From positions 1 through 44,009 of the forward strand of contig JADCHE010000009.1 in NCBI GenBank assembly GCA_020248665.1: 44,009 nt of DNA. Reading direction: 5' to 3'. Shown piece after piece: positions 18,387 to 28,305 of this stretch. Position 1 is the first letter of the stretch, and every line of letters begins with the position of its first letter. Below the pieces are notes generated by a model. It ran no database searches, had not been told where the DNA came from, and saw only the letters and a list, made by a program, of their open reading frames with translations. The position numbers were made by a program, and so were the translations under genes. This stretch comes from Burkholderiales bacterium (GTDB lineage: Bacteria > Pseudomonadota > Gammaproteobacteria > Burkholderiales > Burkholderiaceae_E).

Positions 18387-20129
18387 GGGGCGATTCCCGG
18401 GAGCGTGGGTTCGAGGCGGGGTCCGTCGGCCTCGGAGAGGCGCGGCAGGTCGAACGCGAAGATCGATCCGCCGCCGTCGCGGGGCCGGTACTGCAGGTGG
18501 CCACCGTGCTGCTCGATCACCGATCGGCACAGGCTGAGCCCGAGCCCCATGCCCTCCGACTTGGTGGTGAAGAACGCGGCGAACAGCTGCGGCGCGACCT
18601 CCGCAGGCACGCCGCGCCCGCGGTCGACGACCGCCACCTCCACCCGCTCGCCCCGCTCGTCGTGCCCGAGCGGCCGCGCCACGACCTGCAGCACGCGATC
18701 GGCCATCGGCACCTCGGCCATCGCCTCGAAGCCGTTGCGCGTCAGGTTCAGCAGCACCTGCTCGAGCATGATCCGGTCGGCGAGCACCGCGGTGCCGGGT
18801 GGCACCTCGACGACCACCCTGGCGCCGGTGCGCGCGGCCTGCAGCCGCAGCAGCGGCTCGAGCCCGCGGATCAGCGCGGCCAGGTCGAGGCCGCTGCGGT
18901 CGACCGCCCGACGCCGCAGGAACGACTGCACGCTGCGGATCACCTGCCCGGCGCGCTCGGCCTGCGTACGGATGCCGCGCAGCGCCTGGCGCACCGGCTC
19001 CGACCTCGGCGGCCGAGCGTCGACGAAGTTCTCGCATGCGGTCGCATAGCTGGTGATCGCGGCGAGCGGCTGGTTGAGCTCGTGCGACAGCGTCGAGGCC
19101 ATCTCGCCGAGCGTCGCGAGTCGCGAACGAGACTGCAGCACCTCCTGCTGGCGGCGCGCGAGCGCGGCGTGCTGAACGGCAGCGGCGGGCGCCGGCCGAT
19201 CGGTTCTTCGCGGCCGTAGCCGGTCAGCCGACTCATCGCCGCGTTGACCTGCACGACGCGACCGTCGAGATCGTAGACCGCGAGCCCGTGCAGCATCGCG
19301 TCCTCGACCGCGCGCCGGAACGTGACCTGCTCGCGCAGGGCGTGCTCGACGCGGGCGCGCTGGCGCACGTCGCGGACCAGGAAGAACATCGCGAGGCCGA
19401 GGCCCACCGACGTCGCGGCGACCAGGCCGGTGAGCAGGTTCGGGATGAAGCGTGGCGGGCCCCGCAGCGCGTCGACGCGGACGAGCAGCGGCGCGCCGGC
19501 GCGAGCGAGCGGCGCGACCGCGTGCTGGTCGCCGCGCGCCTCGCCGGGAACCGCCTGGCGCGCGGTCACCGTGCCGTCGCCCTCGACCAGCGAGTACAGC
19601 ACCCCGCTGGTCACGTCCGCCGGCAGGTAGTGCTCGAGGATGCGCTGCGGTGCGTAGGTCGCGACGATCAGCAGGCCGCCGCGCCCTCCGGAGAGAGTTC
19701 GGCGCGCAGCGCGTCGCCAAGCGCCGGACGCGGCGGTGGCGCCTCGAGGGCCATCCGCCTGAGGCCGTCGCGCCCGCGCAGCTCGATCCGCAGCAGCGCC
19801 GGGTTCGCCTGCAGCAGCTCCTCCATGTCGCGGCGGAAGCGCTCGGGCGAGGTCGTGTAGGCCGATCCTTCGAGCAGCAGCATCTGCTCGGTCTCGACGA
19901 GTCGGCCGCGCACCAGGAGCGCGGCGTTGTGCGCGAGGCGGGTGAGCTGCTCGCGCGCCTGGCGCTGCTGGTCGATCACCGACAGCCAGGTCGCGGCGGC
20001 CACCGTGGCCGCCACCGGCAGCGCGATCGCGACCAGCGCGCCCGCGGTCGACGAGCGCCACAGCGGCGCGAGCGTGGCCGCGGCGGGCCAGGCGCCCGGC
20101 CGCGGCCCGTTCGTCAGCGCCTCAGGCAC
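18383..20129 (-). pseudogene. Sensor histidine kinase, broken by two frame-disrupting internal deletions
   Basis: Three consecutive segments in three frames make up one kinase. Segment 1 (GTG 20129 to about 19680) has a membrane helix (ALVAIALPVAATVAAATWL) and a periplasmic sensor start. Segment 2 (about 19690 to 19178) resumes with GGLLIVATYAPQRILEHYLP, a second membrane helix (LLTGLVAATSVGLGLAMFFL) and the first half of a PAS domain ending at GREEPIGRRPPLPF. Segment 3 (about 19176 to 18383) starts in the pre-H-box linker HAALARRQQEVLQ and holds the H box STLSHELNQPLAAI, an N box (NLTRNGFEAM) and GMGLGLSL. Compared with the usual design, part of the sensor domain and the second half of PAS (roughly 45 and 70 codons, estimated) are missing at the junctions. 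The start overlaps the CoA-transferase stop by 8 nt. Confidence 0.8.
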
Positions 20130-21375
20130 CGCCCCTCGCGGCGGCCCCGCCGCCGATCGCGCCGCAGGCGCGCGCGGCCGCGATGCGCGCCACGTCCCAG
20201 CCGAGCACGCTCGAGAGCACCGCGTCGGTGTGCTCGCCCAGCCTGGGCGGCGGCAGCCGGTAGGCGGGCGGCGTGCGCGAGGCCTTGACCGGGTTGGCCA
20301 CCAGCGCGACGGGACCACTGTCCTCGCGCTCGATGTCGATCCGCAGCCCGCGCGCGCGGACCTGCGGGTTCTCGAACACCTGCTTCAGGTCGTTGATCGG
20401 GCCACAGGGCACGCCGGCGGCCTCCATGCCGTCGATCCACTGCTGCTGGGTGCGGGTCGCGATCATCCGCTCGAGCTCGGGGATCAGCGCCTCGCGGTTT
20501 CGGATGCGGTCCTGCACGCGGGCGAAGCGCGCATCGTCGGCGAGTTCGTCGCGGCCGCCGAGCTCGACGAACCGGCGGAACTGCCCGTCGTTGCCCACCG
20601 CGACGATGATCCAGCCGTCCGAGGCCCTGAAGGTCTGGTAGGGCACGAGGTTGGGGTGCGCGTTGCCCCAGCGTTTCGGCGGCGTGCCGCCGTGCAGGTA
20701 GTTCGACGACATGTTGGCGGTCATCGCGACCTGCACGTCGAGGAGCGCGAGGTCGAGGTGCTGCCCTTCGCCGGTGCGCTCGCGATGGAACAGCGCGGCG
20801 AGCACGGCCTGGGTCGCGTACATCCCGGTCATCAGGTCGGCGACCGCCACGCCGACCTTCTGCGGGCCGCCGCCCGGGCGGTCGTCGGCCTCGCCGGTCA
20901 CCGACATCAGGCCGCCGAGGCCCTGGATGATGAAGTCGTAGCCGGCGCGGTGCGCCCACGGCCCGGTCTGGCCGAAGCCGGTGACCGAGCAGTAGACGAG
21001 CCGCGGGTTGATCGTGGACAGCGACGCGTAGTCGAGGCCGTACTTCGCGAGCGCGCCCACCTTGTAGTTCTCGAGCACGACGTCGCTCACGCGCGCGATC
21101 GCGCGGACGATCTCCCGGCCCGTCTCGGTCGAGAGGTCGATCTCGATCGACCGCTTGCCGCGGTTGGCGGCGAGGTAGTAGGCCGAGTCGGTGGTGTCCG
21201 CCCCGTCACGGTCCTTGAGGAACGGCGGGCCCCAGCCCCGGGTGTCGTCGCCGGCACCGGGACGCTCGACCTTGATCACGTCGGCGCCGAGGTCGGCGAG
21301 GTTCTGCGCGCACCACGGACCAGCCAGCACGCGGGACAGGTCGAGGACGCGGATTCCTTCGAGAGCGGAGGGCAT
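20122..21375 (-). CDS. CaiB/BaiF-type CoA transferase (class III)
   Basis: 417 aa. Seen: LEGIRVLDLSRVLAGPW at the N-terminus, VIKVERPG.GDDTRGWGPPF, the NRGKRSIEIDL block and the catalytic Asp D147 in AGYDFIIQGLGGLMSVTG. Class III enzymes move CoA between carboxylic acids (formyl-CoA:oxalate, succinyl-CoA:carboxylate and similar). The sequence is of the broad formyl/succinyl-CoA transferase group without a clear substrate. The start MPSALEG is the usual family position; the open frame upstream is not similar. Being upstream of a sensor kinase, regulator and tctBA, it may activate the imported carboxylate as its CoA ester. Confidence 0.9.
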   Translation of the reverse strand: MPSALEGIRVLDLSRVLAGPWCAQNLADLGADVIKVERPGAGDDTRGWGPPFLKDRDGADTTDSAYYLAANRGKRSIEIDLSTETGREIVRAIARVSDVVLENYKVGALAKYGLDYASLSTINPRLVYCSVTGFGQTGPWAHRAGYDFIIQGLGGLMSVTGEADDRPGGGPQKVGVAVADLMTGMYATQAVLAALFHRERTGEGQHLDLALLDVQVAMTANMSSNYLHGGTPPKRWGNAHPNLVPYQTFRASDGWIIVAVGNDGQFRRFVELGGRDELADDARFARVQDRIRNREALIPELERMIATRTQQQWIDGMEAAGVPCGPINDLKQVFENPQVRARGLRIDIEREDSGPVALVANPVKASRTPPAYRLPPPRLGEHTDAVLSSVLGWDVARIAAARACGAIGGGAAARGGA

Positions 21376-21567
21376 CGGGCGGGTGGCAGGGGGTCGGGAC
21401 CCGGTCGATGGTAGCCGGATTCGCGCCGGGTGCCGTTCCGCTCGCGGCTTGCGCCGACGCACACCGGCCCGGCCGGACGCGGCGCCGTGGCGCCCGCGAG
21501 CCGGAATCGGCGCCGGGCCCTGTGATACGCTCGTGGATTGCCCCGAAATCGCCGTCGAATCAAAGAC

Positions 21568-24183
21568 ATGAAGTCGGCCGACATCCGCCGGAAGTTCCTC
21601 GAGTACTTCGAGTCGCAGGGCCACGCGATCGTGCGCTCGTCACCGCTGGTGCCGGCGAACGACCCGACGCTGCTGTTCACCAACAGCGGCATGGTCCAGT
21701 TCAAGGACGTGTTCCTGGGCAAGGATCCGCGGCCCTACAGCCGCGCGACCACCGCGCAGCGCAGCGTGCGCGCCGGCGGCAAGCACAACGATCTCGAGAA
21801 CGTCGGCTACACCGCCCGCCACCACACGTTCTTCGAGATGCTCGGCAACTTCTCGTTCGGCGACTACTTCAAGCGCGACGCGATCCGCTTCGCGTGGGAG
21901 CTGCTGACCGGCGTCTACGCACTGCCGAAGGAGCGCCTCTGGGTCACCGTCTACAGCGAGGACGACGAGGCCTATGGCATCTGGGAGAAGGAGATCGGCG
22001 TGCCGCCCGAGCGCATCGTGCGCATCGGCGACAACAAGGGCGCGCGCTACGCTTCCGACAACTTCTGGCAGATGGCCGACACCGGGCCCTGCGGCCCGTG
22101 CTCCGAGATCTTCTACGACCACGGCCCCGAGGTCGCGGGCGGCCCGCCCGGTAGCCCCGAGCAGGACGGCGACCGCTACATCGAGATCTGGAACCTGGTC
22201 TTCATGCAGTTCGACCGGGACGCCGCGGGCACGCTGCACCCGCTTCCCAAGCCTTGCGTCGACACCGGCATGGGCCTGGAGCGGATCGCGGCGGTGCTGC
22301 AGCACGTGCACAGCAACTACGACATCGACCTGTTCCAGGCGCTGATCCGCGCGGCCGCTCGCGAAACCGGCGTGGCGGACCTGTCGACCCCGTCGCTCAA
22401 GGTCATCGCCGACCACATCCGCGCCTGCGCGTTCCTGATCGTCGACGGCGTGATCCCCGGCAGCGAGGGCCGCGGCTACGTGCTGCGCCGCATCGCGCGG
22501 CGTGCGCTGCGCCACGGTCACAAGCTCGGCCAGACGAAGCCGTTCTTCCACCGGCTGGTGCCCGACCTGGTCGCCGCGATGGGCGACGCCTATCCCGAGC
22601 TGGGCGAGGCCGCGCAGCGCGTCACCGACGTGCTGCGCCAGGAGGAGGAGCGTTTCGGCGAGACGCTCGAGCACGGCATGCAGATCCTGAACGTCGCGCT
22701 GTCGTCGGGCACGAAGACCCTCGACGGCGAGACCGCGTTCAGGCTCTACGACACCTACGGCTTCCCGCTCGACCTGACCGCCGACGTCTGCCGCGAGCGC
22801 GGCGTCGCGGTCGACGAGGCGGGGTTCGACGCGGCGATGGAGCGCCAGCGGCAGACCGCGCGCGCGGCCGGCAAGTTCAAGATGGGCGGCTCGCTCGAGT
22901 ATTCGGGCATCGTCACCCACTTCCACGGCTACGAGCAACTCGAGGTCGACGGCGCGCGGATCTCGGCGCTCTACGTCGACGGCACGCCGGTGCGCAAGGC
23001 GCAGGCGGGCCAGGCCGCGGTCGTCGTGCTCGACCGCACCCCGTTCTACGCCGAGTCGGGCGGCCAGGTCGGCGATCAGGGCCTGCTCGAGGGGCCGCAC
23101 GGCGCGCGCTTCGCGGTCGACGACACGCTGAAGGTGCAGTCGGAGGTGTTCGGCCACCACGGCCGGCTCGAGGCCGGCGCGCTGCAGGTCGGCGACGAGG
23201 TGAAGGCGCGGGTCGACGTCGCGCGACGCGCGCGCACGATGCGCCACCACTCGGCGACGCACCTGATGCACAAGGCGCTGCGCCAGGTGCTGGGCGTGCA
23301 CGTGCAGCAGAAGGGCTCGCTTGTCGATGCCGACAAGACGCGCTTCGACTTCTCGCACCACTCGCCGATGACCGCCGAGCAGATCCGCGCGGTCGAGGCG
23401 CTGGTCAACGCCGAGATCCTCGAGAACCACGCGACCCGCGCGCAGGTGATGGGCTTCGACGAGGCGGTCGCCGGCGGCGCGATGGCGCTGTTCGGCGAGA
23501 AGTACGGCGACAGCGTGCGCGTGCTCGACATCGGCTCGTCGCGCGAGCTGTGCGGCGGCACGCACGTCGTGCGCACCGGCGACATCGGCCTGTTCAAGGT
23601 GGTGACCGAGGGCGGCGTCGCGGCCGGCATCCGCCGCATCGAGGCGGTCTGCGGCGACGTCGCGCTCGCCTGGGTCCAGGGTGTCGAGAACGTGCTTCAC
23701 GATGCGGCCGGCGCGTTCAAGACGCCGGTGGCCGAGCTGCGCGGCAAGATCGAGCAGCTGCTCGAGTCGGCGCGCGCCACCGAGCGCGAGCTCGCGAAGC
23801 TGAAATCGAAGCTCGCCGCCAGCCAGGGCGACGAGCTGGTCGCGAAGGCCGTCGAGGTGAAGGGCCTGAAGGTGCTCGCGGTCTCGCTCGATGGCGCCGA
23901 CGCGAAGGCGCTGCGCGAGACGATGGACAAGCTCAAGGACAAGCTCAAGTCCGCGGCGATCGTGCTGGCGGCGGTCTCCGACGGCAAGGTGCAGCTCGCG
24001 GCCGGCGTCACCGCCGACGCGGTCGGCAAGGTCAAGGCGGGCGAGCTCGTCAACTTCGTCGCGCAGCAGGTCGGCGGCAAGGGCGGCGGCAAGCCGGACA
24101 TGGCGATGGCGGGTGGCACCGACGCCGCCGCGCTGCCGAAGGCGCTGGCCTCGGTGCAGGGCTGGGTGGCCGAGCGCGCGTGA
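21568..24183 (+). CDS. alaS: Alanine--tRNA ligase
   Basis: 871 aa. N-terminal catalytic core: [59 protein letters not shown]. The editing domain has zinc-type ligands H561, H565 (HHSATHLMH) and C662, H666 (CGGTHV), which remove misacylated Ser/Gly. A coiled coil (about 735-765) and the C-Ala domain ([12 protein letters not shown]) complete it. The ATG at 21568 aligns with other AlaS starts; an in-frame TTG 30 nt upstream is unlikely. The window also encodes a tRNA-Ala with the G3:U70 pair recognised by this enzyme. The next gene overlaps the stop (GTGA). Confidence 0.98.
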   Translation: MKSADIRRKFLEYFESQGHAIVRSSPLVPANDPTLLFTNSGMVQFKDVFLGKDPRPYSRATTAQRSVRAGGKHNDLENVGYTARHHTFFEMLGNFSFGDYFKRDAIRFAWELLTGVYALPKERLWVTVYSEDDEAYGIWEKEIGVPPERIVRIGDNKGARYASDNFWQMADTGPCGPCSEIFYDHGPEVAGGPPGSPEQDGDRYIEIWNLVFMQFDRDAAGTLHPLPKPCVDTGMGLERIAAVLQHVHSNYDIDLFQALIRAAARETGVADLSTPSLKVIADHIRACAFLIVDGVIPGSEGRGYVLRRIARRALRHGHKLGQTKPFFHRLVPDLVAAMGDAYPELGEAAQRVTDVLRQEEERFGETLEHGMQILNVALSSGTKTLDGETAFRLYDTYGFPLDLTADVCRERGVAVDEAGFDAAMERQRQTARAAGKFKMGGSLEYSGIVTHFHGYEQLEVDGARISALYVDGTPVRKAQAGQAAVVVLDRTPFYAESGGQVGDQGLLEGPHGARFAVDDTLKVQSEVFGHHGRLEAGALQVGDEVKARVDVARRARTMRHHSATHLMHKALRQVLGVHVQQKGSLVDADKTRFDFSHHSPMTAEQIRAVEALVNAEILENHATRAQVMGFDEAVAGGAMALFGEKYGDSVRVLDIGSSRELCGGTHVVRTGDIGLFKVVTEGGVAAGIRRIEAVCGDVALAWVQGVENVLHDAAGAFKTPVAELRGKIEQLLESARATERELAKLKSKLAASQGDELVAKAVEVKGLKVLAVSLDGADAKALRETMDKLKDKLKSAAIVLAAVSDGKVQLAAGVTADAVGKVKAGELVNFVAQQVGGKGGGKPDMAMAGGTDAAALPKALASVQGWVAERA

Positions 24184-25379
24184 GCGCGCACCCCGATGAC
24201 GGCGGGCCGGGCGACGGGCCACCATCGGGCGTGCTCGGCATCCGCACGCTGATCGCGCTGTCGATCCTCAACCACGTTGCGTTCGCCGGCGTGCGGGTCT
24301 CGCTGACGCTGTCGGCGCTGCACCTTCACGCGCCGACCTTCGAGGTCGGCATGGTGCTCTCGTTCTACAGCCTGCTGCCGATGCTGCTCGCGATCCCCGG
24401 CGGCCGCTGGATCGACCGCATCGGCGCGCGCGGGCCGATGCTGTTCGGCACCGCGGTGATCATAGCAGGCGTGCTGCTGCCCTTCGCGTGGCTGTCGATG
24501 GCGACGCTGACCGCGACGGCGGTGCTGGTCGGGCTCGGCTTCCTGCCGTTCCACCTCGGCATCCAGAAGCTGGTGAGCGAGCTCGGCACGCTCGAGGACC
24601 GGCGGCACAACCTGAGCCTGATGGCGATCGGCTTCTCGGTGTCGGCCTTCCTCGGGCCGACCAGCGCGGGGTTCCTGATCGACGGGCTCGGTCACCGGCT
24701 CGCGTTCGGCTGCCTCGCGCTGCTGCCGATCGTCGCCTTCGTGTGGCTGAGGCGGGTCCGCGAGCGGCTGCCCGGCGGGCGGATCGCGCCGCCGGAGATG
24801 TCGACCAAGATGCGCATCCGCGACCTGCTGGCGACGCCCGAGCTCAGGCGGCTCTACGTCGTCGTCGCGCTGATCTCGTCCGCCTGGGACGTCCACCAGT
24901 TCCTCGTGCCGTTGTACGGCGCGCGGATCGGGCTGTCGGCCTCGGGCATCGGACTGATCCTCGGTGCGTTCGCGATCGCGACGATGGTGGTGCGGATGGT
25001 CGTGCCGCTCTTCCTGATGGACGTGTCCGAGTGGAAGGCGATCCTCGCGGCGATGGCGATCGCGGGCGTCGTCTACGCGGTCTACCCGTCGTTCTCGTCG
25101 CTCGAGGCGCTGATCGCGCTGTCCTTCGTGCTCGGCCTGGGGCTCGGCGTGTCGCAGCCGATGACGCTGTCGATCATGGCCCGCTCCGCGCCGGCGAGCC
25201 GGCTCGGCGAGGCGACCGGGCTGCGGCTGATGCTGGTCAACGGCACGCAGACCGTGCTGCCCTCGGCGTTCGGCGCGCTCGGGGGCGTGATCGGCATCGG
25301 CGGGCTGTTCTGGGGCATGGCGATCCTGCTCGGCGCGGGGCTGGTCGGCGTGGGGCGCGCGGTGCGGCGCGTCGACTGA
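24180..25379 (+). CDS. MFS transporter
   Basis: 399 aa with about twelve hydrophobic segments split by a charged central loop (about 195-220, [27 protein letters not shown]). The loop after helix 2 carries the MFS signature [17 protein letters not shown]. The substrate is unknown; the short form and lack of drug-specific motif C leave it in the general MFS_1 group. The GTG start overlaps the alaS stop by 4 nt, so it should be cotranscribed with a housekeeping gene to which it has no evident functional link. alkB follows after 104 nt. Confidence 0.87.
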   Translation: MSAHPDDGGPGDGPPSGVLGIRTLIALSILNHVAFAGVRVSLTLSALHLHAPTFEVGMVLSFYSLLPMLLAIPGGRWIDRIGARGPMLFGTAVIIAGVLLPFAWLSMATLTATAVLVGLGFLPFHLGIQKLVSELGTLEDRRHNLSLMAIGFSVSAFLGPTSAGFLIDGLGHRLAFGCLALLPIVAFVWLRRVRERLPGGRIAPPEMSTKMRIRDLLATPELRRLYVVVALISSAWDVHQFLVPLYGARIGLSASGIGLILGAFAIATMVVRMVVPLFLMDVSEWKAILAAMAIAGVVYAVYPSFSSLEALIALSFVLGLGLGVSQPMTLSIMARSAPASRLGEATGLRLMLVNGTQTVLPSAFGALGGVIGIGGLFWGMAILLGAGLVGVGRAVRRVD

Positions 25380-25392
25380 GGGGCTCCGGGCG

Positions 25393-25422
25393 GTGGCACG
25401 TCCGGGCGGACCGACGTAGGAT
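25393..25422 (+). promoter_or_regulatory. Possible alkB promoter
   Basis: GTGGCA (25393-25398), an 18-nt gap and TAGGAT (25417-25422), 61 nt before the alkB ATG. Both hexamers match four of six consensus bases. No inverted repeat for an alkane-responsive regulator is obvious. Confidence 0.33.
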
Positions 25423-25483
25423 GAGGGCGTTGCGGACCGGCCGCGGCGCCGCGCCGACGGCGGCCCGGCTGCGGGAGACCCCG

Positions 25484-26644
25484 ATGAACGCATCCGCGCC
25501 CGCGTGGCGCGACCCCAAGCGGCGCGCCTGGCTCGCGTCGGTGCTCGTGCCGGCCGTCTCGGCGATCGGCACCGGCGCGATCGCGCTCGGCGCGACGAGT
25601 CCGGCCTGGTACCTCGCACCGCTCGCGATCCTCTACCTCGCGGTCCCTGCGCTCGACGCGTGGGTCGGAGAGGACGCGTCGAACCCGCCCGAGCATGCGG
25701 TGCCCGCGCTGGAGGCCGACCGGTGGTACCGGGGCGTGCTCTACGCGACCCTGCCGGTGCTGTGGGCCACGGTGGCGTTCAACTGCGTGCACCTCGCCAC
25801 CGTCCCGATGCCCGCGTGGGCCTTGCTCGCGACCGTGCTCGCCACCGGCGCCGTCCTCGGCTTCGGGCTGAACCTCAGCCACGAGCTCGGTCACAAGCGG
25901 GAGCGGCTGCCGCGCGCGGTCGCGCTCGTCAACGCCGCGGTGGGCGCGTACGGCCACTTCCCGATCGAGCACAACCGCGGGCACCATCGCCACGTGTCGA
26001 CGCCCGAGGATCCTGCGTCCGCGCGACTCGGCGAGGGCCTGTGGCGGTTCGCGGTGCGCGAGATGTCCGGCGCGTTCGCGCGGGCGTGGCGGCTCGAGGC
26101 GGACCGGCTGCGCCGCGCTGGGCGCCGCCCCTGGCACCCCGCGAACGAGATCCTGCAGGGCGCGGCGCTGAGCGCTGTGCTGTACGCGGGCGCGATCGCC
26201 GCGTACGGGGCGCCGATGGTGCCGGTGATCGTCGCGGTCGCGTTCTGGGGCGCGTTCCAGCTGACCTCGGCGAACTACGTCGAGCACTACGGCCTGTTGC
26301 GCCGGCGGCTCGCCGACGGGCGCCGCGAGCCCTGCGGGCCCGAGCATTCGTGGAACAGCAACCACCGCGTGTCGAACCTGCTGGTGTTCCACCTGCAGCG
26401 TCACTCCGACCACCACGCGCATCCGGGGCGCGGGTACCAGGCGCTGCGCGACCGGGCGGGCGTGCCCCGGTTGCCGTCGGGCTACTTCGGCATGTTCCTG
26501 CTCGCGTACCTGCCGCCGCTGTGGTTCCGCGTGATGGACCCGCGGGTCGTCGAGGCCGTCGGCGGGCGTGTCGACCGGATCAACTTCGATCCCGCGCGAC
26601 GCGACGCGCTGCTGCGGCGACTGGGGTTGCACGAAGCGGCCTGA
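25484..26644 (+). CDS. alkB: Alkane 1-monooxygenase (AlkB)
   Basis: 386 aa membrane di-iron hydroxylase. All diagnostic motifs of true AlkB are intact: HELGHK (133-138), EHNRGHHRHVSTPEDPASA (162-180), NYVEHYGL (264-271), HSWNSN (288-293) and LQRHSDHHAHP (304-314). These separate it from general fatty acid desaturases, and the histidines bind the two irons. It oxidises the terminal methyl of alkanes using electrons from rubredoxin and rubredoxin reductase. Neither partner gene nor an alkS/tetR-type regulator is adjacent, so electrons must come from elsewhere. Hydrophobic segments at about 19-38, 42-62, 88-106, 111-131 and 225-255 fit the family. Chain-length preference cannot be read here. Confidence 0.93.
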   Translation: MNASAPAWRDPKRRAWLASVLVPAVSAIGTGAIALGATSPAWYLAPLAILYLAVPALDAWVGEDASNPPEHAVPALEADRWYRGVLYATLPVLWATVAFNCVHLATVPMPAWALLATVLATGAVLGFGLNLSHELGHKRERLPRAVALVNAAVGAYGHFPIEHNRGHHRHVSTPEDPASARLGEGLWRFAVREMSGAFARAWRLEADRLRRAGRRPWHPANEILQGAALSAVLYAGAIAAYGAPMVPVIVAVAFWGAFQLTSANYVEHYGLLRRRLADGRREPCGPEHSWNSNHRVSNLLVFHLQRHSDHHAHPGRGYQALRDRAGVPRLPSGYFGMFLLAYLPPLWFRVMDPRVVEAVGGRVDRINFDPARRDALLRRLGLHEAA

Positions 26645-26796
26645 CGCGCGCCGGACGTTCGCGCGCCGGGGCGGCTCGCGGGTCGCGGCGCGCTGTGGCA
26701 GCCCCGTCACACATCGCCACCTTCGCATCGCCGCGCGCCACTAGACTGGCGGCGCGCACGCCGAGTCGCGCGTGCGTCACTCAGACGGAGGCCCCG

Positions 26797-27633
26797 ATGC
26801 AGTTCGCCGATACGCTGGACACCGCCCAGCAGATCATCGTCAATTTTGGTCTCAAGCTGCTCGGGGCGTTCGCGCTGTGGTGGGCGGGGCGCTGGCTGAT
26901 CGGCCTCGGCGCCCGACTGATCCAGAAGGCGCTGACCGCGCGCCAGGTCGATGCCACGCTGCAGCGCTACCTCGCGTCGATCATCGGCGTGGTGCTGAAC
27001 ATCGTGCTGGTGATCGGCATCCTCGGCTTCTTCGGGTTCGAGACGACCTCGTTCGCGGCGCTGCTTGCGGCCGCGGGCGTCGCGATCGGCGCGGCCTGGA
27101 GCGGGCTGCTCGCGAACTTCGCGGCGGGCGCGTTCCTGATGGTGCTGCGGCCCTTCAAGGTCGGCGACTACATCTCGGGCGGCGGCGTCGAGGGCACGGT
27201 CCGCGAGATCGGCCTGTTCGCCACGACGATCCTCGCGCCCGACAACGTCGTCACGCTGGTGGGCAACGGCAAGCTGCTGGGCGACACGTTGAAGAACTTC
27301 TCGGCCTCGCCGTATCGCCGGGTCGACCGTGTCGCGCAGATCGACCACACGGTCGACCCGGCCGACGCGATCGCGCGGCTGAAGTCGCGACTCGCGGCGA
27401 TCCCGAACGTGAAGGCCGACCCGGCGCCGGACGTCGAGATCCTCGACTTCAACGCGATGGGCGCACAGCTCGCGGTGCGGCCGTACTGCCACACCGATCA
27501 CTACTGGCAGGTGTACTTCGACACCAACCAGGCGATCCGCGAGGAGTTCTCGCGGGCGGGGTACGGGGTGCCGTCGGCGCATGCGGTGCACGTGAACGTT
27601 CAGGGCGGGGGGGCGGCGGCGCGGGAGCTGTGA
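26797..27633 (+). CDS. mscS: Small-conductance mechanosensitive channel (MscS family)
   Basis: 278 aa, close in length to E. coli MscS. Three membrane helices (about 16-36, 62-80, 86-116); the third is the pore-lining Gly/Ala-rich one (FAALLAAAGVAIGAAWSGLLANFAAGAFLMVLRPFKVGDYI). The beta domain (GVEGTVREIGLFATTILAPDNV) and an alpha/beta C-terminal domain follow. It forms a homoheptameric inner-membrane valve that opens on hypo-osmotic shock. Ribosome site CGGAGG precedes the ATG at good distance. It follows alkB by 152 nt and is probably separately transcribed. Confidence 0.93.
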   Translation: MQFADTLDTAQQIIVNFGLKLLGAFALWWAGRWLIGLGARLIQKALTARQVDATLQRYLASIIGVVLNIVLVIGILGFFGFETTSFAALLAAAGVAIGAAWSGLLANFAAGAFLMVLRPFKVGDYISGGGVEGTVREIGLFATTILAPDNVVTLVGNGKLLGDTLKNFSASPYRRVDRVAQIDHTVDPADAIARLKSRLAAIPNVKADPAPDVEILDFNAMGAQLAVRPYCHTDHYWQVYFDTNQAIREEFSRAGYGVPSAHAVHVNVQGGGAAAREL

Positions 27634-28028
27634 GCGCTCGACGGTCGGCGCGCGGCGCCGGTGCGGGGTGCCCGCCTCGCGCAGCGGGTCGGCTGGCCGG
27701 CGAGAAGACTCGCCCGACCTGAGGTCGTGCTCAGACGGCTCTTGCCTCACGAACGGCTGCGCCGATCGTGACCCGTCGGACCTGCACACGAGGCGGTGCG
27801 GCCCGGTCGCGGCGCATCGGTCCCCCTGCACCGGCGCCGTGGGACGTGGGGGGGCACACGAGGGCACCGACCGCGCCGACCTTCGGACGCCGGTACGACC
27901 GCTTGCCCGAGCGGATCGCGACGACACGCCCCACAACGCAGGGCCGCCACCTTGCCCCCACCTCCCGCGCAGGTAGAATCCCGCTCCCGATCCGCCCCAC
28001 CGGGCCGCCCTCGCCGCGGCCGACCACG
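27634..28028. other. Non-coding stretch between mscS and the TusA-like gene
   Basis: About 395 nt without a convincing gene on either strand; open frames here lack family motifs and ribosome sites. It holds a hairpin GGCGAG-AAGA-CTCGCC (27699-27714) without a U tract, possibly a weak 3' end for mscS, and the TusA-like promoter near its right end. Confidence 0.6.
27952..27979 (+). promoter_or_regulatory. Promoter of the TusA-like gene
   Basis: TTGCCC (27952-27957) and TAGAAT (27974-27979) are spaced by 16 nt, about 50 nt before the ATG. The -10 matches five of six consensus bases. Confidence 0.5.
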
Positions 28029-28268
28029 ATGTCCGACCCGATCGCATTCGACCGCGAAGTCGACGCCCGCGGGCTCAACTGCCCGCTGCCGATCCTCAAG
28101 GCCAAGAAGGCGCTGTCCGAGCTCGGCTCAGGCCAGGTGCTCAAGGTGGTGTCGACCGACCCCGGCTCGCTGCGCGACTTCCAGGCGTTCTCGCGCCAGA
28201 CCGGCAACGAGATGGTCGGTCAGTCCGAGGCCGACCGCGTCTGGACCTTCTTCCTGAAGCGCAAGTGA
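28029..28268 (+). CDS. TusA/SirA-family sulfur carrier protein
   Basis: 79 aa. The family signature RGLNCPLPILKAKKAL contains the persulfide-carrying cysteine C18 in CPxP. TusA-like proteins relay sulfur from cysteine desulfurase to tRNA thiolation or to sulfur oxidation and cofactor routes; no sulfur-metabolism neighbour is present to narrow this. It stands alone with its own promoter and is convergent with valS, 37 nt away. Confidence 0.9.
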   Translation: MSDPIAFDREVDARGLNCPLPILKAKKALSELGSGQVLKVVSTDPGSLRDFQAFSRQTGNEMVGQSEADRVWTFFLKRK

Positions 28269-28305
28269 TGCGGCGCGGCCGGCGGCGCGCCCGACCGCCC
28301 CGCGA

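Noticed and set aside
18383-20129. Programmed ribosomal frameshifting to make a full kinase
   Set aside because: No slippery sequence is evident and expected domain pieces are missing at both junctions, so slipping would not restore a complete protein.
21538-21570. TTG at 21538 as the alaS start
   Set aside because: The ATG at 21568 aligns with the usual AlaS N-terminus, and the added ten residues are unlike the family.
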